64,000 nucleotides of DNA from positions 48,193,724-48,257,723 of the forward strand of contig NC_087068.1 in the NCBI RefSeq assembly GCF_963678635.1, given 5' to 3'. This DNA comes from Symsagittifera roscoffensis. Its lineage: Eukaryota; Xenacoelomorpha; Acoela; Convolutidae. Position numbers and translations under genes: made by a program. The notes below the pieces were generated by a model, which made no database searches, was not told the origin of the DNA, and saw only the letters and a list, made by a program, of their open reading frames with translations. Positions 27,120 to 39,381 of this stretch are shown piece by piece. Numbering within the stretch: the first letter of the stretch is position 1; every line of letters begins with the position of its first letter.

Positions 27120-27383
27120 TAAATCATTAAGGTGCTAATTGTTACTCGTTTTCAACTTTGCATTTACAGCACTGTAAATAGAATCGAAACTTTTTGGTAC
27201 AATCTCTTCTTTTTCTTGCTTTTGCTCCAATTTTGGTTTTTTTTGGAAGTATACTTTGTGATTGATAAATTGAGTAAGGAATTAGAACAAACTGATCCAT
27301 ACTATGTCAATCGTTTAATGACAAAAGGAGTGATAACAGATATTAATTGTTAGCGTTTTGGCGATCTCAAAATAGTTCTCTTT

Positions 27384-28304
27384 TTATGCAGTGAAGTTCT
27401 TCTTCGTGTGAGTTCTGATATTTCTCTTCGATATTTTACTACGTCTACTTTTCAAAGATCCTTTAGCTTGCCTCGTAGTAAGTTTACTAGACATTCGCTG
27501 AGGAACTGAATGAAACCTTTTGGACAATGGAGGATGAGTTGTTTTTGAAGTTTTTGGGAAAATATTTGAAATATTGGGAGTATAGAGACGTATTGTATGC
27601 TCATCGTCCAAAAACTTAGTTTCTGTTCCTGCTGGTAGAGATAAAACTTTGATGGAACTGAACCACTGTTTGTGCAATATCTTAGCGAATCAACTGTTTT
27701 TGGAGTTAAATCAAGGAGTAAATGACCATAAGGAGTAGACGTTGCATCTTGATACCACTCTTTCAATTGTGATCTTAGACCTAGTTGTTGACTTAATGTA
27801 TTGATTTGTAAATTAGCTCTCGGTGACTTGAATAAGACTATTTGTGTATTTTGTAACTCAACCTCTCTTCCCAATTTGCTTTGATGAAACAAGTTATGCT
27901 TAATATATATTATATTCAGTCCCCTGTGTCTTCCAGCAGAAGCAAATTTTACAAACTGCTTAGAATTTGAAATTTCTTCACAAGAGTCATCAAATATTAA
28001 CAGGTATTTTGTTCCATTATTGGGAAGGTTTTCAATCAGTTCAAAGTCAACTCCTTGGATAAACTTAAGATTTTTTTCGCATTTGTCCATAAAAAGATTG
28101 ATAATGTTGATAAAAATAAAAAATTTTGTCAAACTTTGGTTGAAATGTACCAATTTTTAACCACCTAAAAATAAGATGCGATTTTCCAGATCCACTTGGT
28201 CCAACTAATGAAATAAAAACTCGTTCTTTGGTAGAAATTATTTTATTCATAGCTTTGGAGAAGGTAAAATATAACCGACTGTACTTGATAAAATTGCTAC
28301 CCAA
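27384..28304 (-). pseudogene. Polinton FtsK/HerA-type genome-packaging ATPase
   Basis: The N-terminal frame carries a Walker A loop, GPSGSGKS, preceded by a hydrophobic strand (VFISLV). A second frame continues with KYLLIFDDSCEE as Walker B and then FASAGRHRGLNIIYIKHNLFHQ, which resembles the sensor region of A32/HerA-like packaging ATPases. A third frame encodes a basic, Ser/Thr-rich tail. The family powers DNA translocation into capsids. Two frame changes (near 28.1 kb and 27.6 kb) break the gene. Its catalytic motifs remain readable. Confidence 0.8.
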
Positions 28305-28506
28305 ACTGTTGTTTCTTCACATGTAGTGGATAACATTATTCGAACGATTGCACATGCTTTTATTAAAACCATGACAACAAATTGGCACATAAACATAAAA
28401 GAGATCTATTACACGTACGTCCAAAGAACTTCCGAAATTCCAAAAAATTGATAATGATTAACATTTAAATTTCAAAAACACGATAATACAAAATTATTAA
28501 GGTAAT

Positions 28507-28978
28507 TTACAATCTATTAAAAAAACATCGAGTCCATGTTCCGTATGCAAATGCTATTCTTTCTGCACAGTAAAGAGTAATTGCATGACGAAATGGGTAG
28601 GTGCTACACCTCCAATCATATTCTTCAACTTTGAAATTATCAAATTTGAACTTTTGACATGCGTAGTCATCTAAGTTTGTAACCTTTGTTTCCAAAATTT
28701 TGGACAGAATTTTACATTTTTCATAACCTTTTGCAAAAAAACTCCGTTTCTGGAGCTTTAAGTTTTTTCAATATTTTTTCAAGCTCAGTATATTTTTCAT
28801 GGCCACTGTTCCAATTGATTCCATGAAGATGCTTCGTACACCAAGCAGACTGAGATGTAGCTTTAAATTTTTTGGGAGGAAGAAGGGAATATCCCACAGT
28901 TTGTCCATTTTGATAAACTCCTAACCCTTTAACTGTTTTGTTTTCAATACACTCAATATCCAAAACAACTAGACTCAT
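28507..28978 (-). pseudogene. Polinton-associated protein with exonuclease-like N-terminus
   Basis: Begins MSLVVLDIECIENK, where the D-x-E pair after a hydrophobic strand resembles the first motif of DEDD-type exonucleases. It continues with SAWCTKHLHGINWNS, then in a second frame YPFRHAITLYCAERIAFAYG. I recall proteins of this shape next to Polinton genes in other invertebrates. One frameshift near 28.72 kb splits it. Nuclease activity is an inference from the N-terminal motif only. Confidence 0.5.
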
Positions 28979-29017
28979 GATGGTAACTGTTTTCGCTGAA
29001 AATTTTAGTTAGAATAA

Positions 29018-29422
29018 CTAACAATCGAACAATGCATATACTGATGAAGCAAAAGTTTTAACATATAAACAGAAGAACAATCCAGACACGTGACCAAGAA
29101 AACAAGAACTTGGAAATCTAGGTAAAACATAACAATAACCAGGTCCCTTATAAGTAGTAGAATTCACAGATCCAGCTGCATCATGTAAAACTGCATGAAG
29201 TCTGAAAATTTTTGAATTTGCAAAAAATTAACCCATACAAGAATTTCCGTATCCAATTAGACCCCCAAAAGGAAAATTTTGATCCACTTCTTTCAAATTT
29301 ATGTTTGGGTCCAAAACAAAACAGGTACAAAGAAAATAATTTTTTCTTTTTGTATTTGATGAAAAGTCAAACATAATCATCTCAAACTTAATCATATCTT
29401 TTTGTATTTGATGAAAAGTCAA
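29018..29422 (-). pseudogene. Polinton-associated hydrophobic protein
   Basis: A single minus frame with one internal TAA (near 29228). It reads PFGGLIGYGNSCMG, then LHAVLHDAAGSV, YKGPGYCYVLPRFPSSC and a hydrophobic tail ending at a TAG at 29018. The HDAAG and GPGYCYVLPR strings are the kind of conserved core I associate with a small Polinton-encoded protein of unknown role. The C-terminal 25 residues could span a membrane. The start is uncertain. Confidence 0.45.
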
Positions 29423-29523
29423 ACTTAATCATATCAAAATAGAAAAAGTAAGTATTTTCATTCAATTGGTACTTCAAGGTTTTAAATTTGGAACATTTCA
29501 AAAGTCCCAATTCATTTTAGATA

Positions 29524-32435
29524 ATGCCTGTCCTTAACCGAAACAAAAAAGTGAAGTGTGTGGACTGTGGAAATATGTTTATTCGTCAAAACGCAGCTCG
29601 ACATCGAAAGAGATGTGAAAAACAAAAGGAACATAAGTGTCCAAACTGTCATTTTTATACAAAGAGCAAAGAGGAGATGGGTTATCATGTTGCGAAGAAG
29701 CATGCTGGAACAAGTTCGAAGCAGTCGACGGTTTGTCCTTCTTGCGAACAAGAGTTCGCAAGTTACTACTCTCTCCAACAACATCGGAGAAAGGAACATG
29801 GAGCAAAACAACGGAAACCCAGTGATACTGTAGCGGACTTGATCAAGATTGTGGAGGAAAAAGGGGAAAATGGTGAAAAACCAAAGGAGAATTTAGTGCT
29901 TGTCAACATTTTCTGGTGGATACGGAGACGGAAAATGGGAGACATAAGGTATTTAACTTCCAAATGTCCCAGTTAGATACTAAACTAATTAACGAGAAAC
30001 TTGAAGAAGTCTTCAACAAGCTCGATTCTGCAGGCAAAATCAACATTGCTCTGAGTTTTGTTCTTCGAAATATTGAGACTGGTGAATATCGATATTTCTA
30101 CGCCCATGAAAATAATACTCTGTTTGAAAATTTTCACTAACTTTGTACGAAAGCGGATTTGATAACAATCCAAAAAAAAGTAGAAAAATTTGATATTGTG
30201 GAGCAATGTACCCAAGAACGCCAAAACAAAAAATGGAGATTCAAATTAATTACTAACGTCACAATTTTTGCTGCTTTGCTGAAAAACATCCCCATGGGAT
30301 GTCCGGACTCTGTCTTACCCGAACCTTTATTACGACAAACGCAAGTGAAATGTCTTTTATCTAGGAACCTTACTTTTATCTAAGACAAGGAACCTTACAA
30401 AGATCATTTGTGTCTTTTCCACGCATTGGCCATGTACATGAACGGACATAATGATCTCGACTCTCACACTTCTAGATACTTTACAGATTTTATATCAAAA
30501 TCTGCTTATGATCCTAAGAGTTTTCGCGTGGAGTTTCTGTAGAAGACTTACCTGTTGTCGAGGAAATTGTTCAAGGGAACATCTTTATATACAATTTCGA
30601 TATCCAAGAAGGAGAATATGTAGGAGAACTAGCTCGACGAAGTATTGGAAGATTTGACAAAACAGTCAAATTACTGAGATTTAACAATCGTATCATTCAT
30701 ACAAATGATATTGATTCTTTCTTCAAGTGTTTCCTGTGTCCTAGTTGTGATACTTTCTTCAAAAGATCTGAGTTTCTCAACAAAAATCTTCTGAGATGCA
30801 AGGACCGAGTGAAACATATTTACCCAAAGAACGACTATGAGCTTCGCAAAACCTTGTTTGAAAAGCTAGAAGGATTCAGTTTTCCAGTTTTTGAAGACAA
30901 AAAACTTTTCAATAATCTAACACTTTTCGACTTTGAGTCGATTTGTGTTCCTACAGAGGAACTTAAAGAGACACAAACTACTACCTGGATTGGAAAACAT
31001 GTCCCCATTTCAGTTTCTATATCATCAAATCTGATTGATGAGCCCATCTTTTTGTTCAACAAGGATCCACAGAACTTGATTATTGATTTTGTAAGCAAAC
31101 TCGAGCTGTTGGCTGAGAAAAGTAAGCTGGAGATGAGAACAAAATTTCAAGATATTGAAGTAGCTGTCAATGAAAGAATGAAAAAGATCTTTGATCAGCT
31201 ACACGAACGTGGTAAAAACTATTCATTAACAAATTCGAGTACGAAGACGAATGCATTGAAGATTCGGAAGAAGCAGATATGTCAACACAATTCTTGCGAA
31301 TTCAGAAAAATCAACTCATTGATTTGAAACAACATCTGGAGAGATATGTAAATACTTTGCCTGTTTTTGGAGTTAACAGCGGTAGATATGATTTAAATTT
31401 GATCAAGTCCTACCTAGTCCCCTAATCCCCTATTTGATTCAAGATAAAGAACAAGAAACATCCGTCATCAAAAAAGCAAATGACTTTATATCTTTCAAGT
31501 TTGGAGATGTACAATTTCTCGACATAATGAAGTTTTTGGGAGGGGCAACTCTTCTGGACTCCTTTCTCAAAGCCTAGAAAGCTAGCGAAACGAAAGGAAT
31601 CTTTCCGTATGAGTGGTTTGATAACCCAGACAAACTTGACTTTCCTGAATTGCCACCAATTGAAACTTTTTTCAGTAAACTTAGAAACAACAATCCTCTA
31701 GACAAAGACTTCATTGATTATGAGAAGCTTAGAAAAAGTGGGTTTGATGAACAACAGGCCCTGAAAAAGCTTCAAATCAAGAATGTTCCTCCATCTGGTT
31801 TGGATAATTACAAATACTTACAAGAGACTTGGAAGAAAAATGAAATGACAGTGTTCAAAGACTTTTTGAAGTGGTACAACAACAAGGATGTAGTTCCAAC
31901 CCTTGAGGCAATGCAAAAAATGATTCAGTTTTATCACAACAAGGGGATAGATATGTTGAAACTTAGATGCATACTTCCAAATCTAGCAAACATATGTCCA
32001 CACAAATCTACAAATTACAAGTTTTATCCATTTTGCGAAAGTGATAAAGACTTGTGTGAAAAAATTAGAGAGGACATGACTGGAGGACCTTCCATTGTTT
32101 TCACTCGAAAAGCTGTAGTCGATGAAACATACATCAGAAGATCATCAAATGTTTGTAAATCAATCGTTGGAATTGATGCAAGCCAGCTTTACCCTTTCTC
32201 AATGTGTCAAGATATGCCAACAGGACTGTACACGAGATGGGAGTGTGACACTGAAATGCAGAAACTCAAGGCTAGACATAATGGAACTCGCAGCTTTGAG
32301 AATATGGTCATGTCTTTCTATCAAGAATCAAGACCTGGAAAACAGAAAAAAAATGACTGGTTTAATGTTGATGGTTACTGCGATCACTGTAAAACAGTAT
32401 TCGAAGCAATGGGATGTTACTACCACTTCTGTTCC
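29524..32435 (+). pseudogene. Polinton protein-primed DNA polymerase B, 3'-truncated
   Basis: The only large Polinton gene on plus, divergent from the others. The N-terminus carries three zinc-finger-like CxxC...H units in the first 90 codons (CVDCGNMF, CPNCHFY, CPSCEQEF). Next come LLKNIPMGCPDSVLPEPLL, an exonuclease motif I region (LTLFDFESICVP), an exo II-like NSGRYDLNLIKSYL and EWFDNPDKL. The palm motif A region reads GIDASQLYPFSM. It then stops at about GCYYHFCSCQ, so palm motifs B and C are missing. There are many internal stops and frame changes (around 29.9, 30.1, 30.4, 31.3, 31.4 and 31.6 kb). Beyond 32435 the frame runs on only by accident into the opposite strand of another element. 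Confidence 0.85.
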
Positions 32436-33548
32436 TGTCAAGTGGCATGGGCATTCCCCATGTGTCATGTTGATACTCCGGAGGTTGCGTTCTCCCGAAG
32501 CTTCCAACAGAGGCTCAAACTCCATCATCTTCTCATGTGTCTCGTCATTCCCTTCCATAGCTGGGGCACTATTCATCGCTTTCCCGAACGTGTTTTGCCT
32601 CTCGAAATCACTCGTGTTTTCGTTTTCCAAGCTCAATAGTTCCTCCCCCCAGATCTCACTAAAGTTCTCTCTTTGGTCCACCGGCACAGCTCCCAGGATT
32701 TTCCTCAACAGTCGGTGTGAGTGATACGACATGCGATCCGGGCGTACACACTTTGGTATCGAGAAGGCTTTGTCAATTAACACCCTCTGACTGGATACCT
32801 CCACCCTTGCCATGTGTAATGGATAGTGGATTCCACACAGGTTGGCCATCACCGATCCCACTAGGGACTTCGCGTTCACTGGCAAACTAAAGGCTTCACT
32901 CACATGAAACCCCATCTCCGCCTCAAGACCAGTCTTCCATCCTTTGATGTGTTTCTGGGTTATTTGCAACGCCCCGGGCCATGACTCCTTGCTCAACGCT
33001 GTCACCAAGTGGTGCTAGGACTCCAGCATCTCCAGCGATTGCAAGTTGCACATTCTTGAGAAGAACCCCTACGCCGTTGCTATATTTACAGTAGTATTCG
33101 TGTAATACTCAGCCACTATCTGTACTTCGCTCTTTTCCTTCTCTGTGATGTCACCAAACCAAGTGGCTAAGTCTTCCTTATGGAAGGACTGTATCCTGAC
33201 ACAGAATCGTCCATCGCAAGAATGCTCTCCACTTCCACACATCAGGTCGAGACAGCTACTGGGTTCCATATTCTTCGCTGATTTATCTAGCTTGCGCGTT
33301 GTTTCTTCCGACTCCTTACTATGGGGTAGGATCAGTTCGTGTACCACGTTCAGATTCCCCAAGTCCTCATCCTTCGTCGGTGACAGTCTCGCTCGCTCCG
33401 TGACTTCTTCAACCCAACTTGCATGGGGATGTGGGCACCAGGAAGGCCTCAGAAACTTCCAAATCGTCCCCAAACTCGTAATCAGCATGCCGTTTCCACT
33501 TCCCATTTCCAATTCTACCCTCTTGTTCGAGCGCGGCACGCTAATCAC
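32436..33548 (-). pseudogene. Unrecognised terminal ORFs of the block
   Basis: The frame at 33069-33548 contains a Cys pair region (CLDLMCGSGEHSCDGRFCV). The frame continuing to 32436 contains WPGALQITQKHIKGWKTG, GFHVSEAFSLPVNAKSLVG and an acidic C-terminus. A stop separates the two near 33.02 kb. The last frame ends where polymerase B of the Polinton resumes, so the real C-terminus or element edge is near 32435. Function unknown. Confidence 0.38.
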
Positions 33549-33736
33549 TCCCGAATCTTCTCAAGTGTCAGTACTAAGCTCGGCCTTTCCTTTTCCACTG
33601 GGTCAATCTCAATTTTCTTCTCTGTCCAGAACTTCAACAACTATGCCACTTCATAATTCATGTAGGCGTCCCCGGCCTCCGAATCCAAGAAAGGGTTGTA
33701 TGCTATCCCCATTACTCCAGACACGTACTGATATTC

Positions 33737-34700
33737 TTATCGTTTTGTGGGTTTCGAGTAGTCTTCAGCTCGGGCTAAATTACGATGCACGTCACGCCCC
33801 TCCTCGAACTTCTTGTTGTAGAACCTCCGTATTTCATCAAGTTTCCCATGACTCTCTAGAGACTGTCTGGAGCCATCCTCTTTTTTGATTCCAGTCCTCT
33901 GGTACACGTTCAGGATGACCATGGAGGTTCTCCTTTCCATAGTTTCACTTCCCATCGCCTTCTGATGACATATATGGACAGTACTGTCGGTCATCGCAGA
34001 CATGATCCAATTCAAGAAACCAATTTCATCCTTTCTCCTCGCTAGATTCAAGCCGGAATTATCTCTGGCGATTGGCTGCACCAGCATTTGATAAACCTGT
34101 AGAGTCTTGTTGCCGAGCTTCAATTTATCGTGTTAGGTCAACACCTCCAGCTCTATTCCCACCAAGCTCCATGCAAACATCAGCTGTCCTGCCTTTCTGA
34201 CGAAAGGATTTGCCATCAACGGCAACGCCGACGAGGGTGTTCTCATCGCCTCTTCGAAATACTCCAGCAGCAGGTTTTGCCAAGCTCGTCTCAGCTGATT
34301 CCCTAACTCTAAGTTCCTCGGCTTTCTGTTGGGTAGCCCAATGACGATGCTTGCGGGACACTCCGCTGTCAAGTTTCTTCAGGCAATTCTCGAGTTCTTT
34401 CATGGTCTCCAGAGCCACCCACCAAGGTCGAGCGGTTTTCCTCGTCGCATTTCTCACAAGAGGATTGCTAGCCACCTGTTTCCCAGTGGCCTGGTATTGG
34501 GTCGAGAGCCATTCTTTGCCAACGTCCACCTCCCACAATTGTCCACTCGTCGAACACCTTTTGGTGTTTGCCTTCTGAGGTCTGAAGTCCTCCTCCGTTG
34601 TCAAGGACGTCGAGACTTCCATTCCCTCCATCACCTCGGCAAACTTCCGTGGTGCGGAGCTTCCCTTGTAAGCCGCTGTCTTCCATCGCGCTGGAATCAT
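33737..34700 (-). pseudogene. Unrecognised ORFs, helical repeat-like
   Basis: Frames at 34125-34700, 34133-34372 and 33737-34123 appear to be one product with frame changes. Landmarks are LELGNQLRRAWQNLLLEYF, AGQLMFAWSLVGIELEVL, QPIARDNSGLNLARRKDEIG and IRRFYNKKFEEGRDVHRNLA. The composition is again mostly helical. Downstream degenerate sequence includes MGIAYNPFLDSEAGDAYMNY. No known domain is seen. Confidence 0.38.
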
Positions 34701-35317
34701 GGGAGCCGTCTCTTTCAGATTCTTTTCTGAGACACCGAGGGACTACTTAATTCTTCTGTCTCTCTTCTCCTTCACCGAGACCTTATTCCCTTACTCGGGG
34801 GCGTCGCCACTATCATCACTGATTCGACTTCTTTGTCCAGGTCCGGCCTCTCCAACTCTTGCCTCCCCCTTCTCGAGCCTTAAGTATATTCATATCTTTA
34901 ATCATATTACTAGTCTTATTCTTATCATCACTTTCAACCTTAACCATTTTATCATCAAATTTTTTGTTCAGAGTAGAGCTGTCTTTACTTGCGTCATCTT
35001 TGGTCTTCTGCTCCGTTTCCCTCTTTTTGATCATATTTCTTAGTAGCTCCTTTCTCGCTTTTTCATTAAGTCCGGTACCCATCAAGACAGGTTCGCCCAG
35101 TCGTCTCCACTCAAGTCTTGCAGCAGCTCCTGCGTGGTGAAATATCTTTCAGCTGGGTCCTGGTATGGTGTATTTCCCACTTCCATTTCTTCTACCGTTT
35201 CACTGAGGCTATCATCCAAGCTCTCCCCTTCCCTGATTCATCCTGTTCTTTCTCTAGTGCATCTCTGAATCTGTTCTCCACGGAGTGGCTTATTTTATCG
35301 CCAGGAGTGCCCACCGA

Positions 35318-36486
35318 TCAGGGTGAGGGTGTTGCCGGGTCCAGCTTCTTATATTCAGTGAGGGCTACATATAGGGGAGCTGCCGCATCAAGCTTCTTTT
35401 CCTCTTGTCTCAGCTCTAGCTCCTCCAGTCCGTAGGGCGCTCGGTACTTCCTCGTGGCGAACTCCATCTTATCTTTCAGAGCAATGTGTCCCTCCTCCAC
35501 GATCATTCTTCCATCATCCCAAATCGGCAGCTTGTTCTCCAGCTCAGCCTCCTCGAGCGTCCTCAAGATGTCCCGAACCTCGAACTTCGAGGGCATTGAG
35601 CCTCTCATCTTCTTTGCCTGTGTCGTCCATGAATCTATTTTGATGTCACATGTGTGGAAATAAACTGCGGCTGAGTATCCAATGAACAAAGGATCCCAAC
35701 AGTGGCTCTTGCGTGTAGGGACGGGACCACCAGAGGAATTTCCATCCCCAGGGTCATTCTTCTGACCATCGGGAATTCAGGGACGGTAGTGGGCAGAACT
35801 TCTCGCTCTATTAACTTTTCCAACTCCTTTTTCACTAGTTCAAAACCCCCTTTCCACGCCGGGATTCTCAAGACTTCTCCCTTGTCCCCTGTCACGGAAT
35901 TCATTTTCCAGAACTTGGGGTAGGCTTCGATGGGACCCTCCCGTTTGCCCCCCCCCCCCATTCTACACTGCAGTTGTCCCCGGAAGTTGAGCACCATCAG
36001 CTTTGGGTCCTTCACCTTCCCGAAGAGTACCGTGTCGCTCATCCGCGCTCTCAACTCTTCTTGCCTGCACCAGTTCAGCGCCGTCCCATCTAGAACACTT
36101 ATTAGGCTCACGTGCACCACTGAATGCCGATATGCCGCCACGAGTGGATCAGGAAAGGCGTATGTTACCGCCGGCCCGTAGATGCAGGAAACGAATTCTC
36201 CAAGCCCCCTAATCATCCCTAATGGGTCAGATCTCATGGCCAAACACAAATCAGTCGAATGAGGTATGCGTCCATTCGCCTCCTTTAACTCTTCCCTCGT
36301 CTTGGGATTTCTCTCCTCGCCCGTCAGGTATCGATTCTGCATTAGGAGATACTCCACCAGCATCGTCTTCAGCCCGGCAGCACAGTTGTATGAATAAATT
36401 TCCACACTTGGGTGAGCCTTCCTTATCGACAGGGGTTCCCCATACTTCATCAGTCGATGAAACGCCATCAGTTCTCCATGGGTCAA
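35318..36486 (-). pseudogene. Unrecognised ORF pair, structural-looking
   Basis: Two frames that together span about 390 codons and follow the previous ORF after only 27 bp, with no ATG at the first start (TTG). Landmarks: MKYGEPLSIRKAHPSVEIY, MIRGLGEFVSCIYGPAVTY, EAYPKFWKMNSVTGDKGE, then in the second frame a charged helical tail. Further degenerate charged sequence continues to about 34.8 kb (34816-35085 is K/E-rich). The first frame mixes strands and helices and might be a globular virion-type domain. I recognise no family. Confidence 0.4.
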
Positions 36487-36513
36487 GAGTACCAGTGTTA
36501 AGTATCAGTCAAT

Positions 36514-37575
36514 TCAGAGCATTTCCACTCCTCTGCTGAACATGTAGGCCGGGCCCATAAAGAACACATACCTGGGGTAGACCAAGCACAGAGCCAGTAC
36601 GAGGTTAATGGGCATATTTAGTAATTCCTGCACGAATGCATCGAAGATGGCATCCCCCGCATAGAACACTCTGCCCATGTACTTCTTCTCGTAGCATGGG
36701 CTTAAGAATCTCAAGATTTCGTGGTTCTTTCTTGTCATCAACTCGTTCTTCGCGTTCTCCCTACAGAATCCTCCAATGGTGACTTCATTTGCCGCTGTGA
36801 CAAATCTTCCCACCGTCATCTCTCTGTTTTCTGCCACTTCCAGCTGTCCCTCAAAAAACTCCCATATTTGTTTGATGAGAGGTGGAGCACTCTCCCGCAT
36901 CTTGTCCGTGGCATTCTCAAACCTTGGGGTCAGAAACGGCCACCTGCCTCTCTCTTGCCTTAAACGGTACCCCATCGATTCCAACTGCTCTTCGGCCGCA
37001 GCCACAAAATTCTTTTCGTTGCTCGGTCCCCTTGCCTTACTGTTGGAGCTCGTGATTGTCAGATCCATGCTCCAAAACCACAGGCTGGCTATTAGGTGGC
37101 TTATTACCGGGTGATCATCCCTTATCTCTGGACTGAACTTTATTTGCTGAGCGAGATTCGACACTTCAAGACAGAGTACTTCATCCAGCACAATCAGAAT
37201 ATCCGCCAAATCGTAGAATCCCCTCAAGGCATGAGCTGCATCTGCCCATGCCTCTGCCAACTTCGACTTAAGAAGTCTCAAGTTTATTGTCTTCAGCTCG
37301 CGATTGGGAGCAGCCATAAGTATCCGCCACGCGTTCCCTTCCGCTATCAAGATCAACATTGCATACACAAACTGCAAGGCAGGCGGCATACTCGCGTAGC
37401 CCGGGGACGTCGTAAATACCACTCTTGTATTGGGTCCAAATCGAGAAGCCACCGATTCTTGCACCTCGTTCATCGCGGCGAACAACGTCTGGAGTGCTTC
37501 CCAGATTTTCTTGGGTGTTGGTGCTTCACATTCCAGCTGCTCCAGAAGCCCTGCCGCGAGCAGGTGGTCGTTCAT
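36514..37575 (-). pseudogene. Unrecognised 353-codon helical ORF
   Basis: The longest frame in the block. It is alpha-helical and rich in A, L and E: NDHLLAAGLLEQLECEAPTP near the start, PPALQFVYAMLILIAEGNAW, a W/F-rich patch (LIASLWFWSMDLTIT), and PINLVLALCLVYPRYVFF near the end. A degenerate frame upstream (37.58-37.79 kb) appears to be its N-terminal continuation, after a frameshift. The size, helical content and absence of catalytic motifs suggest a structural (capsid or nucleocapsid-like) role, but that is only an inference. No homologue was recognised. Confidence 0.45.
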
Positions 37576-37828
37576 TCCCCTAATAGCAGCAATTCAGGCT
37601 CGCCAGGCGTCTCCGACTTAATTGCCACCACCAGGGGCAGCATCTGATTCTGCTCCACCCAGGCAGCAGATACACTAAGGTCTCTGGCAAGAATAATTTC
37701 GGGGACGTCCCCCCGAAGTCCGAACCCGCCACGATGATCACCCTCGCTCGTCCTGGTTCCGGTCGATCATACACTGCCATCGTTTTGGCCAACTGTGAGC
37801 TTCCACAGGGCTTACCATATCTTGGATT

Positions 37829-38626
37829 TTAGGCCAGCTTTGGACCTCCATATGCGGCATCTGGGGGCCCCATGTCTTTCGGCTGAAGCAGCTTCTCCAC
37901 CACTCTCAGCTGTGCGGGAGTCGCTACCCTGATTCTGACTATACTCGTCCGATGCTTGGGAGTTTCGACTATGAGTCTTGGACTCCCCAATTGCTTGAGG
38001 GGCCTGTAATTGACTGGTCCCATTATCGACTTCTGCGGAATCCCAGTTAAGTCTGCTGTCTTCAATGTCTTAGTTCTTGGGAAATGTGCCTCGTGGGCTT
38101 TTAACCAGTCCACCCAGTGGTGTCTACTCAAGTCTTCATGTGACACGTTCTTGAGCCCCAGGATTTCCGCCAACTCCTGCCTGCATGCTATATCCTCCAG
38201 ATCACACTCTTTCTTCCTGTCTAAATATCGTGCCTTGCTCGTCTCTGCCGGTCTCTCCGCCTTCTTATTGTCCACCACCACCACCACTGGAGACACCACC
38301 GAGCTTTGGGGCGTAGATGATTCCGCCTCCTCTGCTTCCACCGGTGTGGATCCCAGTTGTCTGGTCCGGCTGCTCCTCGAGCTATCTCTTGAGTCGATTC
38401 TCGCTCCCAGACGGCCATATAGGGGCCTAGTTGCAAAGAAGGGAGGTATTGGGGATGGACCCAAGTTGAACTGAGCTGTTTCCAGCTTGTCTGACTCTAG
38501 AATGTGTATGTGCATCTGGAAGGCACCATTCAGCCACTCCATGCCCCTGGGCTTATCAAAATGGATCCCATCCGAAGACGCATCTTCTGGAAGGGAGCGT
38601 TCCATCATATCGGCCACGTCCATCAA
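37829..38626 (-). pseudogene. Unrecognised 265-codon ORF
   Basis: Opens with DVADMMERSLPEDASSDG, has a Ser/Glu/Val-rich low-complexity middle with a run of five valines (VVVVVDNKKAERP), then a folded-looking C-terminal part with WVDWLKAHEAHFPRTKT and STVRIR-like basic stretches. It ends PPDAAYGGPKLA. Upstream degenerate sequence (to 38.75 kb) is coiled-coil-like. It could be a phosphoprotein-like or linker region between structural domains. I do not recognise a family. Confidence 0.4.
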
Positions 38627-39165
38627 TCATACGGGTAGCACGCTCCTCTGCTCGATCTGTCTGATTATCTCGTTGATATTGCGCACTTTCTCATTTATCT
38701 CTCTCGCGTGTTGGTCGGCCTTTTATGTTGTATGGGACAGTGCAAATTGTGACTATCGCGGGATCTAGATAAATCCTCAGCTCCTCAAGAATACAACTCA
38801 TCTTCTCGTGCAGCCTCCTTACCTTTCTCGACTCTCCCTGGACACCTCATTGGTTCCCATCATCAAAGTGACCGTGTACATCTTCACCATGTCTAACATC
38901 TCCAGTGACGCCAACATCTGCTGTGTTGCAGCTCCAGAAAAACTGAAGACTCCAAATTGCCAATGTGACTGGATTCACGTCAGCACTCGTTTCAGGCTGT
39001 CCACTATAATCACTTGGACCGCACCCTCTGGTATTCTTGGCTGTGCGAAGTATTCAGCCCAAGATGCGTCATGGAAGCAATCTGTCCTTGCCCGTTGTGC
39101 CGTTGTCCAGTCTATACGGTTGCGCCTGTGATAGGCGCCATCTGTGTTTTTCCTATAACTCGCGA

Positions 39166-39381
39166 TTATTGCATTCCTGACTGGATGGTCTCTCCAGGTG
39201 GGAGGTCGCTCTTCTCGTGCTGAATCGTCGCGAGCCCTCGACTGTAACCTATAATGTATCCCGGCAGCGTGACCTCCAGCAACGGCCGTATCGGTTGTGT
39301 ATCTAGACCGCGCACGGAGGGCACCGGCTCATGCGGTATCCATACTTCTAGCCACTCAATCATGTGTTTTGGGCTACTCAT
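39166..39381 (-). pseudogene. Unrecognised ORF fragment
   Basis: About 71 codons reading MIEWLEVWIPHEPVPSVRG and LLEVTLPGYIIGYSRG, a mixed strand/loop composition unlike its helical neighbours. Downstream on minus (38.75-39.15 kb), degenerate frames continue with QFGVFSFSGAATQQMLASL-like sequence. It probably belongs to the same broken coding region. No family was recognised. Confidence 0.35.

Larger units (their letters stand above)
25270..32435. mobile_element. Polinton/Maverick remnant
   Basis: A self-synthesising DNA transposon recognised by its gene set: capsid-like protein, retroviral-type integrase, FtsK/HerA-like packaging ATPase and accessory proteins on minus, and protein-primed DNA polymerase B on plus. 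Both ends are cut. The left edge runs into a retroelement fragment, and the right edge stops inside polymerase B, where a different minus-strand block begins. No terminal inverted repeats are present. A major capsid protein and a maturation protease were not recognised. Every gene has stops or frameshifts, so the copy is dead. Confidence 0.85.

Noticed and set aside
32436-32639. Extension of the polymerase B frame beyond 32435
   Set aside because: The protein text changes abruptly and becomes the antisense of the neighbouring minus-strand ORF, so it is accidental read-through.
33145-33888. 247-codon plus open frame, and other long plus frames between 32.4 and 40 kb
   Set aside because: They lie opposite longer, better-composed minus frames and are S/P/R-rich in the way antisense frames of coding DNA are. 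Treated as shadows.
36514-37575. Assigning this ORF to a specific viral nucleoprotein family
   Set aside because: Helical composition suggests it, but no diagnostic motif is visible. I left it unassigned.
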